NCBI GenBank assembly: GCA_016717205.1
Contig: JADKGC010000010.1
Coordinates: forward strand, 231,036 to 295,035
Length of the DNA: 64,000 nucleotides
Source of the DNA: Candidatus Flexifilum breve
GTDB lineage: Bacteria; Chloroflexota; Anaerolineae; Aggregatilineales; Phototrophicaceae
Direction of reading: 5' to 3'
This document shows positions 28,848 through 37,958 of the stretch, piece by piece. The position numbers and the translations under genes were made by a program. The first letter of the stretch is position 1. Each line of letters begins with the position of its first letter. The notes under the pieces were generated by a model. The model made no database searches and had not been told where the DNA came from. It saw only the letters and a program-made list of their open reading frames with translations.

Positions 28848-30797
28848 TCAATTGCCAGTAATCTGCTTAACTTCACTCGGCCGCGGCAGCACCGGGCGAT
28901 CTTTGAACTCATTCGGCTCAATCGTCATGTAATCGAACTGTCGGTTCGGCCGTACCAACCTCAACAGCGTCTTCAACTCGCGGATGCGCGGATGATCATC
29001 AAATGCCCGCCCCGTTTTCTCAGCTATCCGCTGCTTGAACGCCAGCAAGAAATCGTCGATGCCAGCAGGAGAATATCCGGTCGACCAGTCGCCACTTTCC
29101 GCGAACAAGCTCTCATAGCGCGCCTTACGGTCACACAAATATAACTCGGGTTTCAGACGTGCTATTCCCATTCCATACGGCTTGCCCATCCCCAACATGT
29201 GGTGACCCGCAGGGTCCTGATCCAGTGTCAGCGCCCAAGTGAGCGCGCCGAGTTCCACCACATTCAAGTTTTCAAAATACACTTGAAAATGGAAGCGTAC
29301 TCCTGCCTTGACCGGGCGCATCTTCGTGTGTTGCGTGTCCTTCTCTTTCACCGTTTCAGTTTCACGCACGTCATTACTGCTGCTGATTTGTTTGCGCCAG
29401 TAGAGTTTGTGACCCCGAATCCGGGCGTTCTTCGTTCCCCAGTGATGTAGATCACGCATCGGGGTGTCGACGCCATTCGGTTGTTCCACGTAATGTTGGA
29501 ATGTGGTCGGTTTGGGACTGCCGAGAATCTTCGCTGTGAATGGGGCGGCTTCCAGCGCCTGTGCGGGGTTGTCCAGTAAACGACCGCTGGTCACGCTGAT
29601 ACGGCTTCCATATGCGCTCCCTTCACCGTATACCCCCTCCATAACATAGCCGAACATCGCTTCAGTGTAATCGGTACCGTTCTCATCGATGTGCTGCACA
29701 GCATCTGGAACCAGATCATGGGTTGTCACGGCTCGCGCCCGCTGCTCACCATCTTTCCCACTTCGTTCCCAGACCAAATGGCCGATTCGAAAATTCGGGG
29801 TATGCCCAAAACGGATCACTTCCTCACCCTCGGCGATATAGAAGACCGGGCGGCCATGAACGAGCACGCCGTGTTCGCTGTCGAGCGGGCTTTCTTTCTG
29901 AAACGGGGTTAACGCATTGATGTAATCAGCGACGCAGGTGTCTGCAATTGGGAGACGAGTTGCCTCACGGTCGGGCGGCAGCACGAGTACATAGTTGCGC
30001 CGCGGACTATCGAACTGTTTACCACTCTGCGTTTCTGACATATTTCCCGTACAGACGAGCACGCCCATGCGCGTAGCGCCGCTCTCTGCCGTCCAGACTT
30101 CAACGATCATGTCACCCTGCTGGGTAAATTCCACATCGTGGTACTGAACGGTGTAGGCCGGGTCATTGAAACGCTTGATCCCTTGGACACCAGCCACCGG
30201 ACAACTTCCATCCCTAAGCGTGTCTTTCACTTTGGCAAAGGCATCCCTGCCGAAGCGTTGCGCTGGCTGGATGAACCAGTGTTCACCTTGCTGGATCAGA
30301 TATCCAGCACGCACATTCTTGCTAAATGCACCGATCACATGCCGATAGGGATCGCGCAGGGGATCAGTGTTTTGGGCGGCCACTGCCCGAAAGAAGAACC
30401 CCTGACGATCGCTGATCGGTTGAATCTTGCTAAACGTGATGATCTCAACCAGGCTCCGCAGCATGCCGCGCAAACTGCTGCCGGGTAATCTCGGAACACC
30501 ATCCACCGTGAAAAATTCAGCAGTTTCTAGCTTGTCCTTGGCGTCAAATGGCCCATCGGACTTGCGCGCCGCATGAGCGCTGATCTGCTCAGCCGTCAGC
30601 ATACCGCGAATATAGAGTGGAGTAACTGTAGTCAGTGTTACGTCAAAATATCCCGTGTATTTGCCTTTGCTGAGGTAGCGGTTGTGGCGAACGAGCGCAT
30701 CTGATGCAACCGCTTTATCCGGCAGAGGAACAAAGTTATAAGGCGCACGAGCGGGACGACGCTGGCGGTTCCCACCGCCTGCAGGGTTATTATTCAT
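28848..30797 (-). CDS. type III-D RAMP protein of the TIGR03986 family
   Basis: 649 residues from the ATG at 30797. RAMP (Cas7-like) features include LTTVTPLYIRG, VPRLPGSSLRGMLRSLVE and a late glycine-rich GHHMLGMGKPYGMGIARL. The two halves resemble the TIGR03986 proteins found with csx10 and csx19 in type III-D loci, where they are part of the crRNA-target backbone. It is the last gene of the operon and overlaps csx19 by 8 bases. Confidence 0.85.
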   Translation of the reverse strand: MNNNPAGGGNRQRRPARAPYNFVPLPDKAVASDALVRHNRYLSKGKYTGYFDVTLTTVTPLYIRGMLTAEQISAHAARKSDGPFDAKDKLETAEFFTVDGVPRLPGSSLRGMLRSLVEIITFSKIQPISDRQGFFFRAVAAQNTDPLRDPYRHVIGAFSKNVRAGYLIQQGEHWFIQPAQRFGRDAFAKVKDTLRDGSCPVAGVQGIKRFNDPAYTVQYHDVEFTQQGDMIVEVWTAESGATRMGVLVCTGNMSETQSGKQFDSPRRNYVLVLPPDREATRLPIADTCVADYINALTPFQKESPLDSEHGVLVHGRPVFYIAEGEEVIRFGHTPNFRIGHLVWERSGKDGEQRARAVTTHDLVPDAVQHIDENGTDYTEAMFGYVMEGVYGEGSAYGSRISVTSGRLLDNPAQALEAAPFTAKILGSPKPTTFQHYVEQPNGVDTPMRDLHHWGTKNARIRGHKLYWRKQISSSNDVRETETVKEKDTQHTKMRPVKAGVRFHFQVYFENLNVVELGALTWALTLDQDPAGHHMLGMGKPYGMGIARLKPELYLCDRKARYESLFAESGDWSTGYSPAGIDDFLLAFKQRIAEKTGRAFDDHPRIRELKTLLRLVRPNRQFDYMTIEPNEFKDRPVLPRPSEVKQITGN

Positions 30798-31389
30798 AGT
30801 CGAGAACCTCCACATGGCTTAGGCGGCTGAGGGCGATAAACTGACTGCCATTGGCATGTTCACCCACGTAATGACGAACGCTGAGCGCAGCTCGCTTTGT
30901 CAGCAGAGTGTCCGGCGTCGCGAAGGGCAAGACGTGGCGCAGCCCTTGGGCGCCATCGGCCAGCACCGAAAACCCCTGTGCTCGCACTTCGGTTTGGGTA
31001 CCCCACAGCAGATGGTACTCATCGATGACGGAGAGCACAGTCCCATCAGCATCATCCTCGATTAGGCGCTGCCGCCAACCTTGTCCGTCATACCAGAAAA
31101 AGCATTCCCATGCATTGGTAAACACGCGTAACTGCTGCAAAGTCTCGGGGTGCAGCACTGGTGCTAGTTTCGGTGCCACGTCGTGCGAGAACAGGAAACC
31201 TCTGCCGGTCGACCATCCCCAATTCACACCATCGACGGCATGAGCCAACAGCAAAACCCCTTCCGGAAACACAGTCTGGTTCAGCCACATGAGTGGATCG
31301 GCCGTTTGCAGTGTATCAACCGTAACCTTAACCCGGACATCGGTCGTCCAACGGCGAGTTCCCGAGAGACTCCAAATCGAATCGCTCAT
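30790..31389 (-). CDS. csx19: Csx19-like type III-D protein
   Basis: 199 residues without RAMP motifs. It has tryptophan-rich parts (MWLNQTVFPEG, NWGWSTGRGFLFS, FFWYDGQGWRQRL). Its size and its place between a Cas7-type RAMP and the TIGR03986 RAMP fit Csx19, a III-D-specific subunit of poorly known role. The start overlaps the upstream gene by ATGA and the end overlaps the next by 8 bases. The assignment rests mostly on context. Confidence 0.68.
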   Translation of the reverse strand: MSDSIWSLSGTRRWTTDVRVKVTVDTLQTADPLMWLNQTVFPEGVLLLAHAVDGVNWGWSTGRGFLFSHDVAPKLAPVLHPETLQQLRVFTNAWECFFWYDGQGWRQRLIEDDADGTVLSVIDEYHLLWGTQTEVRAQGFSVLADGAQGLRHVLPFATPDTLLTKRAALSVRHYVGEHANGSQFIALSRLSHVEVLDYE

Positions 31390-32897
31390 TGTGCTTTCTC
31401 CTTCCGCGGCTGCTGTCGCAGCGCCTCCGTATAATTCTCCAAGATGGCGCGGTCTTGTGCGGAGAGATTGCGGGGACTATCCGCGAATTCGATCGTTTTT
31501 GCGTGTCCCGGTGTCTTGAGGATGAGCTTGACATTCCGTCCGTAGAGCCGCCCACGGCCAACACTACTTTCTCCTCCGAGTGGCAGATCGCCCGTCCAGA
31601 GATCTTTGAGCAACAGGAGCAGCAGCCCAACTTGCGCGTCCAAACGTCCTTGGTCTCCCTGTGTCGCACTGGCCGGATAATGCAATTCAACATGCACTGG
31701 CACTTCTGTCGCCCGCGTTGCGAAGACTGGCTGTTGTCCGAAGAGCCCGGTATCAAAGGCACCGCCAGTAAATCGGTCGATGCGAACCCGATTCTGTACC
31801 TGCTGAGTTGAGGCATGGCGGATAGCGTGTTCTTCGACAATCATTCGGCTAGCTGTTCGCTGGCCCGACGAGTCCCCATCTTCACCACCAAACTGTCCAA
31901 AGAGATCATCAATTAGCTCACCAGCCCCACGCAGGTTGAGTGTATTGGCAATCTTCAAAGCCCGCGCACGCAACGCACCAGCGAGGCTTGTCCCGCTCAA
32001 CACCGGTACTGGATTTCCCTGTTCATCCTTGCTCATCAGATGCGCCATATCAGCGACATCTGAACCAGCGCGGATCAGCAGCGAGTCTTCCAGTCCAAAC
32101 GTCGCTTCTAACCGAACATAATGCCGTGCATCTTTGGTGAGCGGCGTAGCATTAAGCACTTGAAATATCGAACTCGAATAATGTGACTCAGAGTGTGAAT
32201 CATCTGCACGTGTTTTCAGCCACTCAATTAGGCCATCGACCGTGTCAAGCCGATAATCGCGGATGCGCCAATCGTTCACACTGGCTCGGCCATAGCCACG
32301 ATGCTTGCGCGCACCCAAAGGAATTTCGCCTGTGCCGAGCGCATGGAGAGCTGTGGCTAACGCGCTGAGAAGCTCATTAGCTGAATCACCCTGACTCGTT
32401 CGGTCTTCAGGATCAGGTCCATACAGGCACAATTCGACGCGCAGTGGAAAACGTGTACCAGCCGCCCAAACATTGAAGGTGTAAAGCGCACCTTCATCTG
32501 CAGTTCGGAAGGACGAATCGATCTTGACGCCATCTCGTGAATCGACCAGATTTCCAGTTTGGGTCACGAGCGCATCATCAATACTGATCCGACTCTGGTG
32601 ACCCCGATCAGCGTCGTAGGCTGTCCCAAATAACTTGACTGCCAGCGAGTCAACTGGTTCAGCTGTACGAAACCCAAATTCACGGCGCAGGAGATAATGC
32701 CTCAGCGCGCCGGCCAAAGACGCTCCTGGTAAGAGCGGACGGCGAGTGACCGTGTCTTCGAGCAACAGTACGGTTGTGCCGTCACTCTCACCGCCACCAA
32801 AATGCGCCGGCGTCTGCAAAACCAGTGTTCCTTCGATGACGATGCGCCGTACAATTCGACGGGCAGCAGCCGCGCTGTGTCGTGCAGGTGTGCTCAT
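31386..32897 (-). CDS. double Cas7-like (Csm3-type) RAMP protein
   Basis: 503 residues built of two RAMP units. The first contains LQTPAHFGGGESDG, LLPGASLAGALRHYL and a glycine loop LGARKHRGYGRA; the second contains LLIRAGSD, VPVLSGTSLAGALRARAL and LGGESSVGRGRLYG. Each half carries acidic residues in the loop used by Csm3 for target RNA cleavage (near SDGTT and SDVAD). Fused Cas7 pairs are typical of type III-D. Overlaps csx10 and csx19 by 4 bases each. Confidence 0.85.
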   Translation of the reverse strand: MSTPARHSAAAARRIVRRIVIEGTLVLQTPAHFGGGESDGTTVLLLEDTVTRRPLLPGASLAGALRHYLLRREFGFRTAEPVDSLAVKLFGTAYDADRGHQSRISIDDALVTQTGNLVDSRDGVKIDSSFRTADEGALYTFNVWAAGTRFPLRVELCLYGPDPEDRTSQGDSANELLSALATALHALGTGEIPLGARKHRGYGRASVNDWRIRDYRLDTVDGLIEWLKTRADDSHSESHYSSSIFQVLNATPLTKDARHYVRLEATFGLEDSLLIRAGSDVADMAHLMSKDEQGNPVPVLSGTSLAGALRARALKIANTLNLRGAGELIDDLFGQFGGEDGDSSGQRTASRMIVEEHAIRHASTQQVQNRVRIDRFTGGAFDTGLFGQQPVFATRATEVPVHVELHYPASATQGDQGRLDAQVGLLLLLLKDLWTGDLPLGGESSVGRGRLYGRNVKLILKTPGHAKTIEFADSPRNLSAQDRAILENYTEALRQQPRKEKAQ

Positions 32898-34381
32898 CGG
32901 TTCACACTCCTTTTCTTGTCCTTTTGTGCGCGTTCGAGAATTGCATCGAGCCGACGCAATAGAATCACGTCACTCTCGCTTGAGTCATTGACCTGTGCGC
33001 GAAGCCAGTCTTTGAGCGGTTTCCCAGCAATCCGCGAGTCCTGATATTGGCGATCCGCGTATTTTCCCTGAATGTCCTTTAGAAACCGCTCAATAACCAA
33101 ACGTGACGGATTCGGCTGGCGGAGTTCGTCAGCGATGACTAACCGCAATCTAGCCAACTGGGTACGGGGAATTTCGCCCTGCAACCGATACTGCTTCTCA
33201 GTGAAAAGTTGCGCATGCGCTGTAGTGGTCTGGATCTCTGTTTGGTGGGATTGAATGCGCGACCACAGCAGTTCAGCCGTTCCTGTAAGCGGCTCACCCG
33301 TTACCGATTCCAGAGTGGTCGAAACCTCGCGCAGTTGATACATAGCTTGCTGCTGCCAGTTCACGGCTACTTCACCAAAGCCATCTTCGACCCGTTCGCC
33401 AATGCCGTGCTCCAACCAGCGTCGAAGAGTCTCTGCTTTGGGAAAAACCGCCTGATCAAGAACGATGACCGAACCCATCGCCAGCGCCGGAACTTGGGGC
33501 AGCGGCAACCCCCACTTACGGTTGAAACCACCAACCATAGTCGTATCGAGGAACTGTGTCACCACGGAACTTAGCGGAATTTGGCTACCATGCCGATTCA
33601 GGGCATTCAGCAGTGCGGTCAATGTCGGATCCGCTTGACCGTAGGGGTTGGTCGTAATCACATCACTAAGCAGTGTGATTATGAAGCTACCAGATGGAGG
33701 CGGAGTGTTCGGCGGGTTTTGCTGCTGTTCCTGAATGGGTAATACGGTAAGCCGAGCACGGCCATACCCTGCGCTGCGTGCACCACCCAACATCACGATT
33801 GCGTCCGCTTCTAGCAAACGCGTGAAATATCTGGCATCTTCTATGCTCGCACACAAAATCGAACCGCTAAAGCTCTGCCCGCTCTCCAAAGCATCGTACC
33901 GAAAGACAGTGCCTTCGCCACCGCCACGTCGAGGACGTTCCGTATGGACATTCAGGCGACGGGAAATTTGGAGATGAGCCGCTTGCGCACCATCTATGGA
34001 GACGAAACCACGCACTGACTTGGTTTGGACACTGATAGGTTGCACCGCGCTGTCATAGACGGTTCGTGAGTGAGTTCCACTTGGCACAGCCTGTTTCTCA
34101 CGTCCCCAAGACAACGGAACGGGGAGCGAGCGAAGTCCCGTCGCGGGTTCAACGACATACGCATTCTGGAAGCGTGTCGCTGCTGAGAAAAAACGGCGTT
34201 TAGTCGCTTCTTGCGTTGGGTCAATCGTTGTTCCAGTTTGAAGCGCCCGTCCGACTAGGAGGCCGCGAATAACGCTGCCAGGAACATAATCATAAGATGT
34301 AGAACTGTTGGGTTCTCCAGCCAATGCCGTGAGCAGCGCCGGCTCCTCTAGGGTTAGCTGATAGGACACGACATGCATCAT
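32894..34381 (-). CDS. csx10: Csx10, Cas5-like RAMP of type III-D
   Basis: 495 residues. An N-terminal RAMP part has LTLEEPALLTAL and SYDYVPGSVIRGLLVGR, and a glycine loop MLGGARSAGYGRARL. The second half shows the Csx10 hallmark VGGFNRKWGLPLPQVPALAM followed by GERVEDGFGEVAVNW. Csx10 takes the Cas5 position, holding the crRNA 5' handle. It overlaps both neighbours by four bases. Confidence 0.88.
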   Translation of the reverse strand: MMHVVSYQLTLEEPALLTALAGEPNSSTSYDYVPGSVIRGLLVGRALQTGTTIDPTQEATKRRFFSAATRFQNAYVVEPATGLRSLPVPLSWGREKQAVPSGTHSRTVYDSAVQPISVQTKSVRGFVSIDGAQAAHLQISRRLNVHTERPRRGGGEGTVFRYDALESGQSFSGSILCASIEDARYFTRLLEADAIVMLGGARSAGYGRARLTVLPIQEQQQNPPNTPPPSGSFIITLLSDVITTNPYGQADPTLTALLNALNRHGSQIPLSSVVTQFLDTTMVGGFNRKWGLPLPQVPALAMGSVIVLDQAVFPKAETLRRWLEHGIGERVEDGFGEVAVNWQQQAMYQLREVSTTLESVTGEPLTGTAELLWSRIQSHQTEIQTTTAHAQLFTEKQYRLQGEIPRTQLARLRLVIADELRQPNPSRLVIERFLKDIQGKYADRQYQDSRIAGKPLKDWLRAQVNDSSESDVILLRRLDAILERAQKDKKRSVNR

Positions 34382-35043
34382 TCGCCTCCTTTGACACGTT
34401 GGCCAAACCAGTCCAGAGCCCCATCAGGCAACCCATTGACTCGAACAGCGATGCGACCACGGCCCCTATTGCGGCTGTGCCCAGCACGCCGCAGCGAGGC
34501 GGCGCACGCAGCCAATAAGCTCAATTCGTCGTCTGTGGGCGTTTCGCGCAGCAAAACCGGTGCTTCAAAAACCGTGTCTCGCAAAATGACGCGCATCGCG
34601 CGTAAGGTGTTGTCTTTTGGCACATCCCGCTCCGAATCAACCGCTGTCTGACGACGAATGGTGGTCAAGGCTTCCAAAACGGCCTGCGGAGTTAACCGAC
34701 CATAAGCAATTTCCAAGCGGAGATGATCCGCGAGCGAGCGTGGTAGAGTCGCTGTGCCAATGTGCAAGATTGACTGACCGTGCAGATTACTACCCGGCAC
34801 GCCAAATAGTCGCTCTGCAGCAGTGTTCATGGCTGCGTAAGCAGGAGAACTGGAAACGAGCAGCGCGTACAGGATGTTCGAGCATTCTTCGACTAACAAG
34901 CCCTTGAGCGTGCGGCCTTTGATGATTGGCAGACCGGTTGCGGCGTCATGTTCCACTTCCTGATCGACAACACCTGCTACCCCATCACCACGCCCGAACG
35001 TCGTGTCACTGAGCAATGTAATTTCGAGACCGAGGCTATCCAT
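34378..35043 (-). CDS. Csm3-like (Cas7) RAMP protein
   Basis: 221 residues. LLSDTTFGRGDGVAGVVDQE followed by GLPIIKGRTLKGLLVEEC is the usual RAMP opening with the acidic loop, and HSRNRGRGRIAVRVN is the C-terminal glycine-rich loop. It would form part of the Cas7 filament and may cut target RNA. It follows cas10 with an 8-base overlap and precedes csx10 with a 4-base overlap. Confidence 0.85.
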   Translation of the reverse strand: MDSLGLEITLLSDTTFGRGDGVAGVVDQEVEHDAATGLPIIKGRTLKGLLVEECSNILYALLVSSSPAYAAMNTAAERLFGVPGSNLHGQSILHIGTATLPRSLADHLRLEIAYGRLTPQAVLEALTTIRRQTAVDSERDVPKDNTLRAMRVILRDTVFEAPVLLRETPTDDELSLLAACAASLRRAGHSRNRGRGRIAVRVNGLPDGALDWFGQRVKGGE

Positions 35044-36688
35044 GCTGCTCCTCCTGAGCCGCTACCAAAGGCACATATAGATCGAGGAGTTCCAAGGCGT
35101 CAAAATAGCCACAATACTGCTCATACCAACCGGCATTTTGAGCAAACAGGGGCGCATCCGGCAAGGTTAGCTTGTCTGAGCGCAAGTAGCGCGCCTGATA
35201 CGCCGCCGTTGCGTCCGGCCCTTGCCGCAGCACTTGGGCCAAGGTCTTTGCCTTGTTCCGACTGCCGCTCCACTCGCCAACCTGAAAGGCAGTTACGGAA
35301 CGCTCAACAAACGGCCACGTGCGATAGGGATGGAGCTGCTCGCCGAGGAGAACGGGGCGGAGGATTAAAGACTGCTGTCCTGCAGGGGCGGAATACTCGC
35401 GCTGGCGCATCACTTCGAGATCGCCATACAAGCCACCCGTCGTGAAATGCCAGTCAATAGCACTCGGAACCATCGTAGAAGTTGCCGACTGTTGTGACCG
35501 GGCGAAGGTTTTGGCTGATTGACACAATTCTTCGGAGAGCTCATAGGCACGTGCGAATGGGTAGTGCGCCTTGACAATCGCGACTCCAGCACACGCGGTG
35601 AGCGTTCGTTGCATGATATCGGTAACTGCCGTTTCAAACTGTTGGATGAATTCCACAGCCAAGGCGATGCCGATCCGCCCATCACAAACGAAGGTTACAT
35701 CATCGCCACCAAAAATAAGTGGACGGAATGGGAAAAACCAGCGGCGATCCGCGCTTCGTTTGAGGGCGAGTGGGGCTTGACCGCTAAAGTGGTAGCGCAG
35801 TGTCCCATCCTCGCCCAATGCGGATTCGAGATACTCAACAGTCTTCGTCAACGCCTGGTTTGAAGCCCGTTTGACATTTTCAGAGAAGGTCCGCAGAGCC
35901 TCAATATAGGCGATGTTCTGTTTTACAGAGTTGTAGTTCTGCGCGATACCGCTGACGATCTGCCCTAGCCCATTCCCGTCGGCGTGGACAATGGCGATAA
36001 AGCTCTTTTCGTGCTCAGTGCGTCCCAAATGATCGAAGTCCAGTGGGTAGAGAAACCTTTGTTCAAGCTGAATCAACCGCTTGAGTTCTTGGTTGGCCGC
36101 CTCGGTCACCGCGAGCTTCGCCGCAGTCTCCGCCGAATAGATATTCCGTTTTCCATCCTGATCGGTGATGAGGGTCACCGCCGGCAAACTCGTCGAATCA
36201 CACATGGCAGTCACGCCCAATCCGGCGATGCCAGTTGACCGCGGTTGGTGCCCTCGCTCACGCTTGAGTTCACGCAGCAGACGCCCAACTGCCTGGGCTA
36301 ACGGCTCGACTCCGACCTCATATTGCAGGCTATGGATCACTAGGTGCAAGCCGGGCGCATCGAATAAGACCCGCGCCGACAATGCCCGGGCGAAGTTCTG
36401 GGCGTCGGCCGCCTGGCGGAATAAACAGACGAAGTTTCCGCCACCGCAGTAGACCACTTCGGCTTCAAGTTCGGCGCGTTGTTCGAGGTGGAGCTTTGGC
36501 ACAAATTGATTTTCCGCGTCGAGATTATGCTGCGTCACTGCTTGGCGCACTGCATCACGCGCCCATAAATCGGTTGCGGCGGCGACGAGAAACGAAGCAC
36601 CGATATTTTCCTTGAGGCGATTACTGTTAAAAATGTATTGCTGAATATGAGCAACTTCGACGGCGACAAGCGTGAAGATCTCGCTCAT
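35036..36688 (-). CDS. cas10: Cas10 of type III-D, cyclase motif intact, no HD domain
   Basis: 550 residues from the ATG at 36688, preceded by GGGAGGTG; an upstream frame extension to 36799 lacks a ribosome site. It begins directly with the first palm domain (VEVAHIQQYIFNSNRLKENI), so the N-terminal HD DNase of other Cas10 proteins is absent. HADGNGLGQI lies near residue 233 and the cyclase motif FGGDDVTF at residues 326-333 (GGDD 327-330). It should make cyclic oligoadenylates when target RNA is bound but not cut DNA. First gene of a six-gene operon in which every pair overlaps. Confidence 0.95.
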   Translation of the reverse strand: MSEIFTLVAVEVAHIQQYIFNSNRLKENIGASFLVAAATDLWARDAVRQAVTQHNLDAENQFVPKLHLEQRAELEAEVVYCGGGNFVCLFRQAADAQNFARALSARVLFDAPGLHLVIHSLQYEVGVEPLAQAVGRLLRELKRERGHQPRSTGIAGLGVTAMCDSTSLPAVTLITDQDGKRNIYSAETAAKLAVTEAANQELKRLIQLEQRFLYPLDFDHLGRTEHEKSFIAIVHADGNGLGQIVSGIAQNYNSVKQNIAYIEALRTFSENVKRASNQALTKTVEYLESALGEDGTLRYHFSGQAPLALKRSADRRWFFPFRPLIFGGDDVTFVCDGRIGIALAVEFIQQFETAVTDIMQRTLTACAGVAIVKAHYPFARAYELSEELCQSAKTFARSQQSATSTMVPSAIDWHFTTGGLYGDLEVMRQREYSAPAGQQSLILRPVLLGEQLHPYRTWPFVERSVTAFQVGEWSGSRNKAKTLAQVLRQGPDATAAYQARYLRSDKLTLPDAPLFAQNAGWYEQYCGYFDALELLDLYVPLVAAQEEQHG

Positions 36689-36959
36689 GGGCGCACCTCC
36701 CGAGCTAGCTGGAACAGTGAGGGAACTGACCAACGGGCTTGCAGCATAGTCTGTCCTTTCGTTCATGTTCTCAAGTTGAGCATAGCCATACGAACTCAAT
36801 ACAACTTCAGTAGAGGTACTGAAATACGCTGATGGGAGACGACTACAATGAGAGCTCTATTACCCAATATTGGGCAGCATGTTATATCATCAGCATCTAT
36901 TAATATGCTTTACATTTTATTAGGGCGCAACTGACGGATATCACGGAAAGGATCACATT
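36689..36959. promoter_or_regulatory. divergent promoter region between cas10 and TIR-SAVED
   Basis: An AT-rich 271-base gap drives the cas10 operon leftward and the TIR-SAVED gene rightward. The part near 36860-36930 is the most AT-rich of the region and likely holds both promoters; I cannot fix the hexamers. The shared region suggests coupled expression. Confidence 0.4.
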
Positions 36960-37883
36960 GTGACTTACATTTTCTTCAGCTATTCACGTCGGGATGAGAC
37001 CACAGCGCGGCAGGTCGTCAACGGTTTGAGTGGTAGTGGCTATGTACTGTGGCAGGATGTAAATGATCTCCGAGGGGGCACCAATTGGCGTGATGAGCTC
37101 TTCAAAGCCATCGACAACGCAGCCGTGGTCGTGCTTCTGTGGTCAGCCAGTTCCGCCGCGAGTCCTTATGTAAAAGAAGAAATTCAGTATGCACGGGCGC
37201 GCAGCAAACCCATCATCCCGCTGACCATGGATGGCACACCGCTGTCTCCCGACTTGCTGAATATTCAGTGGGTAAAACTCGAAGACGGGCTGCCCAAATT
37301 GGTGAATGCATTACCGTCCGATATTCGCCGCCGACGCGTCGGATTTGACCCTGCGAAGGTACTGCGCGACCAAGCTGGGGTCCGCGCGATTGATGCGCAG
37401 GATCTTTTGTGCGCGCCACTGCTGGACTCCAGCTACTGCAAAGCATTTGTCATCGCACCTCCCGACGCCCAGGTGAAAAACCCGAGTGCCATCCATTTAG
37501 CCCTGCAGTTCTCACAGTCTGTCAGTGATGCGATGATCAACGATATTTACCGCTATTACACTCAGAGCGCCCCCAGTGATGGTTCACTGCCTTTCGTGCT
37601 GGTGTTGGTTACCGGGCCAACAACGTTTGACAGCAATTATCGACTGGACAACCAGAACCCCGCGCAGTGGATGGACGCGCTAGGCACGACCGACGAGGCT
37701 CTGAAGATTGTGCGCGGAAGCGAACATTCCGTCCTGCATGTGTTCAATCTTGCGCCGGCCTCGCTGATGCTGGCGTTAGGCACGAATTTCAACCGCTTCT
37801 TCCGCTTGTTCATTTATAACTACATCGCACCACGTGAGCGCACGCCAGATAGTCTCCCTTACCAACTAATCATGGTGCTGTAA
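36960..37883 (+). CDS. TIR-SAVED effector
   Basis: 307 residues from a GTG with GGAAAGGA upstream. Residues 2-90 are a TIR domain (YIFFSYSRRDETTARQVV, DVNDLRGGTNW; the catalytic glutamate is expected in SPYVKEEIQYARAR). Residues about 140-307 have the features of a SAVED domain, a CARF relative that binds cyclic oligonucleotides, most clearly the end VLHVFNLAPASLMLALG followed by YQLIMVL. In CBASS, TIR-SAVED proteins form filaments on cyclic nucleotide and destroy NAD+. Here no CD-NTase is present and the gene is divergent from cas10, so the likely ligand is cyclic oligoadenylate from Cas10. Confidence 0.8.
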   Translation: MTYIFFSYSRRDETTARQVVNGLSGSGYVLWQDVNDLRGGTNWRDELFKAIDNAAVVVLLWSASSAASPYVKEEIQYARARSKPIIPLTMDGTPLSPDLLNIQWVKLEDGLPKLVNALPSDIRRRRVGFDPAKVLRDQAGVRAIDAQDLLCAPLLDSSYCKAFVIAPPDAQVKNPSAIHLALQFSQSVSDAMINDIYRYYTQSAPSDGSLPFVLVLVTGPTTFDSNYRLDNQNPAQWMDALGTTDEALKIVRGSEHSVLHVFNLAPASLMLALGTNFNRFFRLFIYNYIAPRERTPDSLPYQLIMVL

Positions 37884-37901
37884 AGACCAACCATATAACA
37901 C

Positions 37902-37936
37902 AAAAAGGGCCGCGGTGAAGAACCTGCGGCCTTTTA
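37902..37936 (+). terminator. intrinsic terminator after TIR-SAVED
   Basis: GGCCGC pairs with GCGGCC, extended by GGT/ACC-type pairs, with an A-run before and CTTTTAATTT after it. It separates the TIR-SAVED gene from array 3. Confidence 0.75.
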
Positions 37937-37958
37937 ATTTGCTGGACTCGTTCCGTCA

